Part shown: one piece after another, positions 1 to 5,227 of the stretch | How positions within the stretch are numbered: the first letter of the stretch is position 1 | Layout: each line of letters starts with the position of its first letter | DNA from: Nitrososphaerota archaeon | Lineage (GTDB): Archaea; Thermoproteota; Nitrososphaeria; Nitrososphaerales; UBA57 | DNA length: 5,295 bases | Assembly: GCA_016180375.1 (NCBI GenBank) | Contig: JACPBJ010000106.1 | Location: forward strand, 1 to 5,295 | Reading direction: 5' to 3' | Notes under the pieces: model-generated | Databases searched by the model: none | Told to the model about the DNA's origin: nothing | What the model saw: only the letters and a program-made list of their open reading frames with translations | Program-made: the position numbers and the translations under genes

Positions 1-38
1 CCCTTAAGAGAATAAACAAGCATATCAGGAAGACTAGA

Positions 39-58
39 CTGAGCGAGTTTTGGCTCAG
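39..58. repeat. Short inverted repeat upstream of the transposase gene
   Basis: A perfect 6-bp inverted repeat (CTGAGC at 39-44, GCTCAG at 53-58) flanks an 8-base loop, about 25 bases before the transposase start. It could form a small hairpin in the transposase mRNA leader, or be part of the left end of the insertion sequence. No matching copy in inverted orientation was found beyond the transposase stop, so it is not shown to be a terminal inverted repeat. A 6-bp stem can occur by chance. Confidence 0.3.
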
Positions 59-83
59 CCTATGGAGGAAGTATGGACATGGT

Positions 84-1007
84 GTGCTTGAGCAGAAGCA
101 GGTTGAGTGGGTCATCAAGGCTAAGAGCGAAGGCAAAAGGAATAGTGACATCGCCTATAGCCAGGGGATATCTGTCAGCAGGGTGCAGCAGCTCTATCGC
201 ATATACAGGAAGACAGGCGTTATACCAACACTCAGGAGGCCAGGGAGACCAAAGGTACAGACAACAGAGCATGAGAGGAGAGCCATCAAGGAGGCCTACG
301 ACAGGTTCAGGATGTGCGCATGTTATCTTGAGAAGGCTCTATCAGCTCATGGCGTCAGGATCAATCACAACCGAATCCACAAGGTTCTCAGGGATGAGGG
401 CTTGGCTTTGAGTGAGCCTCGTAAATGGAAGAGGAGGAAGTGGATTCGATATGAGAGGGAGCACTCAAACTCACTATGGCATACAGATTGGCATCAGATC
501 AAGGATACGAGATGGAAGGGCCGATGGCTCATAGCATACGAGGATGATGCATCTCGCTTCATTGCAGGGTATGGAGTCTATCCTACTCTAACCTCTTCAT
601 ACTCCGTAGATGTATTGGATGCAGCGATAAGGAAGCATGGCAAGCCCAAATCGATACTATCAGATCATGGAAGTACATTCTACGCCGTTGAATCAGTAGC
701 TAGGGAGAAGGGCCTGACAGAGTTTGAGAAGCATCTTCTCAAGAACAAGATCAGGTTCATAACGGGAAGGGTCGATCATCCTCAGACAAACGGGAAGGTA
801 GAGAAGTTCTTCGACATCTTCGAGAAGAAGGTTAAATTCTTCTCATCGATAGACGAGTTCATGTACTGGTACAATCACGTCAGGCCACATGGTGCATTCG
901 ACCTATCAAAGTTGGAGACCCCCATACAGATCTTCTACAGGAGGATGGAAGACAGAGAGGCCCTCATCGACCCCTTATTATTGACAGGGGGTGTAATGAT
1001 TTCGTGA
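84..1007 (+). CDS. IS481-like DDE transposase (integrase core)
   Basis: This is a 307-residue transposase that would cut and join the DNA ends of its own insertion sequence. Residues 7-45 form a helix-turn-helix, with the likely recognition helix around SVSRVQQLYRIY. A basic RRPGRPK linker at 51-57 resembles an AT-hook. A second helical DNA-binding region (about 62-106) comes before the RNase H-fold core. The catalytic triad is D135 (in WHTDWH), D194 (in ILSDHGSTF) and E240 (in HPQTNGKVEKFF). Spacing is 58 residues between the aspartates and 45 between the second aspartate and the glutamate, longer than the classic 35. I recall this longer spacing from archaeal IS481-type proteins. The start is GTG at 84: no ATG lies in frame upstream, and the helix-turn-helix begins immediately. 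A GGAGGA stretch at 64-69 lies about 14 bases upstream, rather far for a ribosome binding site. The frame is also open leftward to the window edge, so a longer product cannot be excluded. The gene is intact, with no frameshift. Confidence 0.93.
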   Translation: MLEQKQVEWVIKAKSEGKRNSDIAYSQGISVSRVQQLYRIYRKTGVIPTLRRPGRPKVQTTEHERRAIKEAYDRFRMCACYLEKALSAHGVRINHNRIHKVLRDEGLALSEPRKWKRRKWIRYEREHSNSLWHTDWHQIKDTRWKGRWLIAYEDDASRFIAGYGVYPTLTSSYSVDVLDAAIRKHGKPKSILSDHGSTFYAVESVAREKGLTEFEKHLLKNKIRFITGRVDHPQTNGKVEKFFDIFEKKVKFFSSIDEFMYWYNHVRPHGAFDLSKLETPIQIFYRRMEDREALIDPLLLTGGVMIS

Positions 1008-1021
1008 TAAAACACCTGTTC

Positions 1022-1043
1022 GAAACAAAGCAAAACAGTTTTG
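1022..1043 (-). terminator. Possible T-rich terminator between convergent genes
   Basis: Read on the minus strand, the gap after the DUF1802 stop contains T-runs (GTTTTGCTTTG and TTTC) about 35-55 bases past the stop codon. Archaeal terminators are often simple T-tracts. The segment also holds a perfect 6-bp inverted repeat with a one-base centre (CAAAAC at 1031-1036, GTTTTG at 1038-1043), so it could also end transcripts from the transposase side. The 69-base gap (1008-1076) contains no gene. Part of it may belong to the right end of the insertion sequence. Confidence 0.35.
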
Positions 1044-1076
1044 TTCAAGAATTAGACGCGCCATAGTTAGCCTTAT

Positions 1077-1643
1077 TTACCATAGCGCAGTGGTAAACAG
1101 CTGAGATTTAATTTCTGCTTTCTTCATCTCAAATTCGCTCTGGCTAAGCACAGGTTCCGATCCTTCCAATTCTACCTTTTCATCCAAATCAACCCACGAT
1201 TTGCAACCCCTGTACTTGCTAACTACAGGCAACGTCTTGGTCTCAGGAAGCCTGTAGACCCTTACGAATAACAATGTCATTGGCGTATCTCCCCAGTCGA
1301 ATCTGTCTTTGAGGTATTCTGGAGTGTATACATAGTGGTCTGAGATATGAAACAGTGCTTCCAAATTCTTGGTTGGGATCGCTTCGTCTACAGAAGCCCA
1401 GTTGGATATTGTAATTGTGTCAGTAGTCGTCACTGTGGCGACGCTCTCTAAAAGAGAATGGTATCTCTTATCCACTACTTTGTCCATTTCATGAAAGAGA
1501 GTGGGGTAAAAAAGAAAATTCTGGTTCTTTATGTCAAAACCTTTCTCGGCAATTCCTCCCTTTCTCAGGAGCATGATTTGCTCACCTTCGTCAAGAGCTG
1601 CAACAACTACTGCCCACTCTTTCAAAGCCAGATTCGTCTCCAT
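1077..1643 (-). CDS. DUF1802 family protein
   Basis: This 188-residue protein matches the DUF1802 family, which is found in bacteria (cyanobacteria and bacilli among them) and some archaea and has no established function. Family hallmarks are visible: ALKEWAVVVAALDEGEQ and LLRKGGIAEKGF at residues 6-36, the FLFYPTLFHE segment at 43-52, and a C-terminal part with YLKDRFDWGD (110-119), LLFVRVYRL (124-132) and GCKSWVDL (146-153). Length is close to what I recall for the family, so it looks complete. It has no signal peptide, membrane segment or obvious catalytic motif, so it is probably a soluble cytoplasmic protein. The start is ATG at 1643, with no Shine-Dalgarno site. An A-rich box about 27 bases upstream would suit a leaderless transcript. 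It lies 49 bases downstream of the HEAT-repeat gene on the same strand, so it may also be read as the last gene of that unit. The family call is firm; the role is unknown. Confidence 0.88.
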   Translation of the reverse strand: METNLALKEWAVVVAALDEGEQIMLLRKGGIAEKGFDIKNQNFLFYPTLFHEMDKVVDKRYHSLLESVATVTTTDTITISNWASVDEAIPTKNLEALFHISDHYVYTPEYLKDRFDWGDTPMTLLFVRVYRLPETKTLPVVSKYRGCKSWVDLDEKVELEGSEPVLSQSEFEMKKAEIKSQLFTTALW

Positions 1644-1663
1644 AAGTTCTGATCAGACTCAGT

Positions 1664-1678
1664 AGTATTTTTTGATAG
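1664..1678 (-). promoter_or_regulatory. Possible TATA-like box for the DUF1802 gene
   Basis: On the minus strand this reads CCTATCAAAAAATAC, centred about 27 bases before the DUF1802 ATG. That distance fits an archaeal TATA box giving a transcript that starts at or near the start codon. The start has no ribosome binding site, as expected for a leaderless mRNA. The box is A-rich and not a good consensus match, and the gene may instead be co-transcribed with the HEAT-repeat gene. Confidence 0.35.
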
Positions 1679-1692
1679 GTTTATGCTTTCTG

Positions 1693-2175
1693 TTACTTGC
1701 TCTTCCCAATTGATTTTAGATAATCTAGGTTAAGCAATGCTATCATTGCTGACTGCCTTACAAATTCGTCCGGGTCGTTTGTAGCTTTGATCAGAGCCTC
1801 TCTTGCACTCTGGTCGCCTATGGAGCCGAGCGCTACCGCAGCCTCGTGCCTAACAAGTATATTGTCGTCTCCCAGCGTAGCATCTATCAGTGCGGGAACA
1901 CCCGAGGGGTAGCCCAATTGACCCAAAGTAAAGGCAGCTTCATGTCGAACAAGGGGATTCGGGTCGTTCCTCATGACTTTGGAGAGTACGGACACGCACC
2001 TTTCGTCTCCTATTTCTGCAAGTATGCATACTGCACGGTTCCTTAATGCGATACTTGCTCCCTTTTCTAGCAATTTAATGAAAAAGGTAGAATTCCCTTT
2101 CTCGAACGCTTCGTCCGTCTCTCGAAGAATTTCAAGGTCTTCAGGGGAAACTATCTGATCGTCGTACACATTCAA
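1693..2175 (-). CDS. Four-repeat HEAT protein with His-Glu pairs, resembling half of deoxyhypusine hydroxylase
   Basis: This is a 160-residue soluble protein with an acidic N-terminal helix region (about 10-40) followed by four HEAT repeats of the PBS-lyase/E-Z type, at about 43-68, 73-104, 106-130 and 137-152. Repeats 2 and 3 carry the same motif, LVRHEAA, placing H78-E79 and H110-E111 exactly 32 residues apart. At the matching position, repeats 1 and 4 have N46-R47 and Q141-S142 instead. Eukaryotic deoxyhypusine hydroxylase is an eight-repeat protein of about 300 residues in which each four-repeat half supplies two His-Glu pairs to a di-iron site. This protein matches one half in size and layout, so a homodimeric metalloenzyme is possible, but this is inference. 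The safe alternative is a HEAT scaffold that binds protein partners. No ATG is available near the N-terminus. The start is TTG at 2175 or GTG at 2169, and no clear ribosome binding site is seen. It lies 28 bases after the dehydrogenase stop, so it is probably co-transcribed with it. Confidence 0.85.
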   Translation of the reverse strand: MNVYDDQIVSPEDLEILRETDEAFEKGNSTFFIKLLEKGASIALRNRAVCILAEIGDERCVSVLSKVMRNDPNPLVRHEAAFTLGQLGYPSGVPALIDATLGDDNILVRHEAAVALGSIGDQSAREALIKATNDPDEFVRQSAMIALLNLDYLKSIGKSK

Positions 2176-2203
2176 CCGTTGGTAGTTTATACTAATGAAT
2201 TTT

Positions 2204-3778
2204 TCAGGAAACTACCGTTTGTGACTGTTCGCGTAAGAATTGGAGAAGATAGTATTTACCTCCTGCTCCCTTACCTGTTGAACCGCTCGCCTTCCATCCT
2301 CCAAATGGTTGAGCGCCTATCATTGCTCCTGTGGTTCCCCCAACTTTCCTGTTGGCGTATGTCACTCCAGCCTCAATATTATCGAAGAAGTATTGAATTT
2401 CCTTTTGATCCTCACTGAAAATACCTGCTGTAAGACCGTATTCCGTAGAGTTTGCTATACGTATGGCCTCTTCAAGGCTTCTAACGCTCTTGGTGCAGAG
2501 TATTGGAACGAACAGCTCCTCATTCATCAATTCGTGGTTCTCTGGCAGGCCATCGACTATCGTTGGTTCTACGTAGAACCCGTTTGCAAAAACACCCTCT
2601 TTCAAGATTCTTCCACCTGTCAATATCTTCCCATATTTCTTAGCCAGATCAACAAAATTCTGATATTTCTCATATGCGCTCTCGTTTATGATAGGTCCCA
2701 AGAAGGTTTCTCTGCTAGTAGGATCACCTATCTTGAGCGCTTTTGTTCGCTCAACCAATTTTACTATGAACTTTTCTTTCACATCCGCGAATACAAGAAC
2801 CCTTGAGCATGCACTACATTTCTGTCCTCCATAGCCGAATGCAGATCTGAATATTCCCTCAGCAGCCTTATCCAAGTCGGCCCTTGATGTCACAATAACT
2901 GGATTCTTGCCACCCATCTCCATGATAATTGGCCTGGGTTTTCTTGCTGTGAACTCTTTGGCAATCATACAGCCCACTGCCTTGGAACCCGTAAAGGCAA
3001 TTCCAGAAACATGCTCATTGGCGATGATTTCTGCTCCAACTTCTGAGCCGCTTCCCGTCACAAAATTGAAGACGCCAGAAGGGATCTCAGCTTCGCGAGT
3101 GATTTCAGTGAATCTATGCATCGTTAGAGGAGTATCGCTTGAAGGTTTGAACACGACAGTATTCCCTGCGACCATAGCTCCAACAGACATGCCAACAGGA
3201 ATTGCGAGAGGGAAGTTGAACGGGCCGATGACTACCCATACCCCATACGGTTTCAATACACTCTTTGAGGATTCATTTGAATATGCCTGAGCCATCGTAA
3301 CTTCGTAGCCATCACTGCTCTCAATTTCATTACAGTAGTATCTTATTACGTCGATAGCCTCATCGACTTCGCCCATAGCCTCGAGTCTGTTCTTTCCGTT
3401 CTCTATGCTAATAGTGGCAGCAAAATCGAATCTCCTCTCCGCCAGCTTATCTGCCGCAGCCCTCAGAATCCTTATCCTTTCCTGCCAAGGTGTGAATTTC
3501 CACTTTGGAAAGGCTGCCTTTGCAACAGAGATTGCCTCTCGAACATCTTCTCTCTGACTTTTCTGGAAGTATCCTACTACAATTCTTGTGTCGATTGGGG
3601 AAGCGACAGGGAATACGCCTCTGGGAGACGATTTTTCTGTTCCATTAATGTAATTTGAATAGGTTTTTCCTAGGTTGACCTTAACATTGGCTATCGCTTC
3701 TTCATACTTCTTGTGAAACTCCTCCCCCTTTTTCTCACTAACGTACCAAAGCCATGTGTTCTGGTTTTGAAACTTCAT
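2204..3778 (-). CDS. Delta-1-pyrroline-5-carboxylate dehydrogenase (aldehyde dehydrogenase superfamily)
   Basis: This enzyme oxidises glutamate semialdehyde, the open form of pyrroline-5-carboxylate, to glutamate with NAD(P)+, the second step of proline breakdown in the cytoplasm. The 524-residue chain has the N-terminal extension of about 45 residues typical of the RocA-type group, before YINGTEKSSP. The NAD-binding fold carries N188 in IGPFNFP and K211 in FKPSS. E287 in IIMEMGGKNP is the general base. C321 in GGQKCSACSR is the catalytic nucleophile, and the GQKCSACSR context is characteristic of this group. EELFVP at 420-425 and QPFGGWKASG at 490-499 complete the signatures. Length is normal and no key residue is missing. 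The start is ATG at 3778, with a TATA-like box about 31 bases upstream. It leads a likely unit with the HEAT and DUF1802 genes. No proline dehydrogenase gene lies in the window, so the substrate source is unseen. A different semialdehyde substrate is possible but less likely. Confidence 0.92.
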   Translation of the reverse strand: MKFQNQNTWLWYVSEKKGEEFHKKYEEAIANVKVNLGKTYSNYINGTEKSSPRGVFPVASPIDTRIVVGYFQKSQREDVREAISVAKAAFPKWKFTPWQERIRILRAAADKLAERRFDFAATISIENGKNRLEAMGEVDEAIDVIRYYCNEIESSDGYEVTMAQAYSNESSKSVLKPYGVWVVIGPFNFPLAIPVGMSVGAMVAGNTVVFKPSSDTPLTMHRFTEITREAEIPSGVFNFVTGSGSEVGAEIIANEHVSGIAFTGSKAVGCMIAKEFTARKPRPIIMEMGGKNPVIVTSRADLDKAAEGIFRSAFGYGGQKCSACSRVLVFADVKEKFIVKLVERTKALKIGDPTSRETFLGPIINESAYEKYQNFVDLAKKYGKILTGGRILKEGVFANGFYVEPTIVDGLPENHELMNEELFVPILCTKSVRSLEEAIRIANSTEYGLTAGIFSEDQKEIQYFFDNIEAGVTYANRKVGGTTGAMIGAQPFGGWKASGSTGKGAGGKYYLLQFLREQSQTVVS

Positions 3779-3804
3779 CAGACTGCAGAAGTTCAGGCAT
3801 CGTG

Positions 3805-3813
3805 TTATTTAAT
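3805..3813. promoter_or_regulatory. Shared bidirectional TATA box
   Basis: The A/T box reads TTATTTAAT on the plus strand and ATTAAATAA on the minus strand. Its centre (about 3809) lies 31 bases upstream of the dehydrogenase ATG (3778, minus) and 29 bases upstream of the zinc-ribbon ATG (3838, plus). Both distances suit an archaeal TATA box driving transcripts with leaders of only about 5 bases. The near symmetry suggests one box could serve both directions. The minus-strand reading is the better consensus match. Transcription start sites are inferred. Confidence 0.5.
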
Positions 3814-3837
3814 GATCAGTTGCAGGTCTGGGAGGAA

Positions 3838-4005
3838 ATGGTCAGGGGAGAAGTTGGCGAAAACAGGTCGGAACCTGCTTACTGCATAAGGTGCGGCACT
3901 GTCTATAACGATTTGCAACAAATGTATAAGATCGAAGGAATCGATCATGGTACAGGTTCCTTCTATGGGCTATGCAAGAGTTGCAAGGCTGCCGGCTGGA
4001 AGTAA
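3838..4005 (+). CDS. Small zinc-ribbon protein, function unknown
   Basis: This 55-residue protein carries two CxxC knuckles, C16-x2-C19 in YCIRCG and C46-x2-C49 in LCKSCK, separated by 26 residues. That is the pattern of a zinc ribbon binding one zinc ion. Nothing else is present except a short polar N-terminus, so it is a stand-alone zinc-ribbon domain that probably contacts nucleic acid or a protein partner. The frame is open upstream to an ATG at 3754, but that start would lie inside the dehydrogenase gene on the other strand. ATG 3838 is preferred because it sits 29 bases from the A/T box at 3805-3813. GGAGG at 3831-3835 is only two bases from the ATG, too close for a normal ribosome binding site. 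The gene is divergent from the dehydrogenase, and its stop abuts the citrate synthase stop. I do not recognise a named family. The short length leaves some doubt that it is expressed. Confidence 0.75.
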   Translation: MVRGEVGENRSEPAYCIRCGTVYNDLQQMYKIEGIDHGTGSFYGLCKSCKAAGWK

Positions 4006-4018
4006 CTATCTTTCTTCT
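4006..4018 (+). terminator. Possible pyrimidine-rich terminator of the zinc-ribbon gene
   Basis: Directly after the zinc-ribbon stop the plus strand reads CTATCTTTCTTCT, a T-rich tract of the kind that ends archaeal transcripts. It coincides with the final codons and stop of citrate synthase on the other strand. The tract is interrupted by C residues, so the call is weak. Confidence 0.25.
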
Positions 4019-5136
4019 ATAGGAATGTAATGCAGTTCTCTGGGGCCTGTATATTCCGCTCTAGGTCGGATCAATCTGTTGTTATCATATTGTTCGAGGA
4101 CATGAGCCGTCCATCCTGCAACTCTGCTGCATGCAAAGATTGTAGTGAATAGGTCATTGGGGAAGCCCAGCATCCTGTACACGGATGAAGAGTAAAAATC
4201 AACGTTAGGCTTCAAATTCCTCTCAGCAAGCATAGTTTCTTCAACCTTCTTCGAAATTTCATATAGTCTGTTATCGCCAGTCTTCTCTCCTAGCTGACGC
4301 GAGAGCTCCCTAAGCATAACTGCTCTTGGATCGATGGTTTTGTAGACTCTATGGCCAAAGCCCATCACACGGAGTTTCTGAGCCAGCATTTCTCTTACGA
4401 AAGATGGAGCATTATCAGGCGATCCTATCTTTTCGAGCATTTCTATAACGCCCTCATTCGCACCGCCATGCAATCGTCCCTTGAGCGTTGCAATTGCTGA
4501 TGTCACTGCAGAGTATACATCACTTAGCGTTGATGCCGTCACTCTGGCGGCAAAGGCCGATGCATTGAGCTCATGGTCAACATGCAAAATCAAGCACATG
4601 TCGAATATCCTACAAATGTCTTCGTGAGGTGCCCTGCCTTCAAGCATGCGGATGAAGTCGCAAGCATGATGCAGATCTGGGTCTGGAGCGATGGGTTCTT
4701 TGCCACTCCTTATCCGATAGAAGGCTGATACAATTGTACCGCATTTTGCCAGAAGCCTTATCGATTTTTTTGTATCAGCGTCCCTAGAAGAATCCTTGTA
4801 ATCAGGATCTAACATGCCCAGCATTGAGACAGACGTTCTCAAAACATCCATGGGCTCGCTGTTCTTTGGAAGAGACTTCATCATGTTCAGTATTTCGTCA
4901 GGCAATGCCCTGTTTCTTGAAAGCTCAGCAGTGAAATCGCGCAACTGAGGGGCTGTAGGCAGATAGCCATGCCACAGTAAGTAGACAGTTTCTTCAAATG
5001 AAGAATGCTGCGCAAGCTCCAGAACATCGTAACCTCTATAGCTCAGCTTTCCCTTTTGCCCTTCTATCAGCGTGAGAGAACTTGGACCGACAACAACATC
5101 TTCAAGCCCTCTTGATGCTATTGTAGCTGAGCTCAC
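4006..5136 (-). CDS. gltA: Citrate synthase, short dimeric archaeal/Gram-positive type
   Basis: This enzyme condenses oxaloacetate with acetyl-CoA to citrate, the entry step of the citric acid cycle, in the cytoplasm. At 376 residues it matches the dimeric archaeal and Gram-positive form rather than the longer hexameric one. The N-terminus RGLEDVVVG (9-17) and LSYRGYDV (31-38) are typical. Substrate and catalytic residues are visible: H188 in HVDHELNAS, H223 in LHGGANEGV, H262 and R263 in GFGHRVYK, D313 in NVDFYSSSVY, R338 in CSRVAGW, and R357/R359 in RPRAEY. H223, H262 and D313 correspond to the usual catalytic triad. The start is GTG at 5136, supported by a GAGAGGG sequence four bases upstream and by the conserved N-terminus. 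The frame is closed by stop codons just upstream. The closely related 2-methylcitrate synthases share all these motifs, so substrate preference is not certain. No methylcitrate-pathway genes are nearby, which favours plain citrate synthase. Confidence 0.93.
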   Translation of the reverse strand: MSSATIASRGLEDVVVGPSSLTLIEGQKGKLSYRGYDVLELAQHSSFEETVYLLWHGYLPTAPQLRDFTAELSRNRALPDEILNMMKSLPKNSEPMDVLRTSVSMLGMLDPDYKDSSRDADTKKSIRLLAKCGTIVSAFYRIRSGKEPIAPDPDLHHACDFIRMLEGRAPHEDICRIFDMCLILHVDHELNASAFAARVTASTLSDVYSAVTSAIATLKGRLHGGANEGVIEMLEKIGSPDNAPSFVREMLAQKLRVMGFGHRVYKTIDPRAVMLRELSRQLGEKTGDNRLYEISKKVEETMLAERNLKPNVDFYSSSVYRMLGFPNDLFTTIFACSRVAGWTAHVLEQYDNNRLIRPRAEYTGPRELHYIPIEER

Positions 5137-5140
5137 CTTT

Positions 5141-5147
5141 CCCTCTC
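5141..5147 (-). promoter_or_regulatory. Ribosome binding site of citrate synthase
   Basis: The minus strand reads GAGAGGG, then AAAG, then the GTG start at 5136. The GAGG core pairs with the 3' end of 16S rRNA at a workable spacing. It is the clearest Shine-Dalgarno site in the window and supports the GTG start. It overlaps the stop codon of the upstream mini-ORF. Confidence 0.55.
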
Positions 5148-5184
5148 AAATAACAGCCATTTATGATAACTTAATCTTTTCCAT
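5146..5184 (-). other. Two tandem mini-ORFs in the citrate synthase leader
   Basis: On the minus strand the leader contains an ATG-led frame of seven codons (MEKIKLS, 5184-5161, stop TAA), followed immediately by a second of four codons (MAVI, 5160-5146, stop TGA). Both are in the same frame as citrate synthase, and the second stop overlaps its ribosome binding site. They may be upstream ORFs affecting initiation, or chance start codons in an A/T-rich leader. Neither is likely to make a functional protein. Confidence 0.3.
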
Positions 5185-5215
5185 GATCTTTGTTGAACAG
5201 TTGTCTACCTGATTA

Positions 5216-5227
5216 CATAAATTTCGC
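5216..5227 (-). promoter_or_regulatory. Probable BRE/TATA promoter of citrate synthase
   Basis: The minus strand reads GCGAAATTTATG: a purine-rich BRE-like GCGAAA followed by a TATA-like TTTATG. A start site about 25 bases on would fall near 5193, giving a leader of roughly 55 bases that includes both mini-ORFs and the ribosome binding site. Other A/T-rich stretches lie at 5261-5286, so this choice is not unique. No gene is seen in the remaining sequence to the right edge. Confidence 0.4.

Noticed and set aside
73..411. 112-residue plus-strand frame starting at ATG 73, with GGAGGA just upstream.
   Set aside because: It runs through the transposase helix-turn-helix region in another frame and has no recognisable protein features.
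1..1076. Terminal inverted repeats bounding the insertion sequence.
   Set aside because: Comparing bases 1-83 with the reverse complement of 980-1060 gave only short, weak matches (for example around GTTTTG), so no boundaries are called. The left end probably lies outside the window.
1083..1168. tRNA-like pieces: a D-arm-like TAGCGCAGTGGTAAA near 1083 and a T-arm-like GGTTCCGATCC near 1156.
   Set aside because: No acceptor stem pairs across the region, the T-loop does not fit the TTCRANY pattern, the spacing is too long, and the stretch is the conserved-frame C-terminus of the DUF1802 gene.
2184..2192. TATAAA on the minus strand just upstream of the HEAT-repeat gene, as a promoter.
   Set aside because: It lies only about 13 bases from the TTG start and 20 from the GTG. 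A start site 25 bases on would fall inside the coding region, so it is poorly placed.
3754..3837. Longer zinc-ribbon protein starting at ATG 3754 (83 residues).
   Set aside because: The extra N-terminus overlaps the dehydrogenase start on the other strand and the shared promoter, and has no domain features. ATG 3838 fits the A/T box better.
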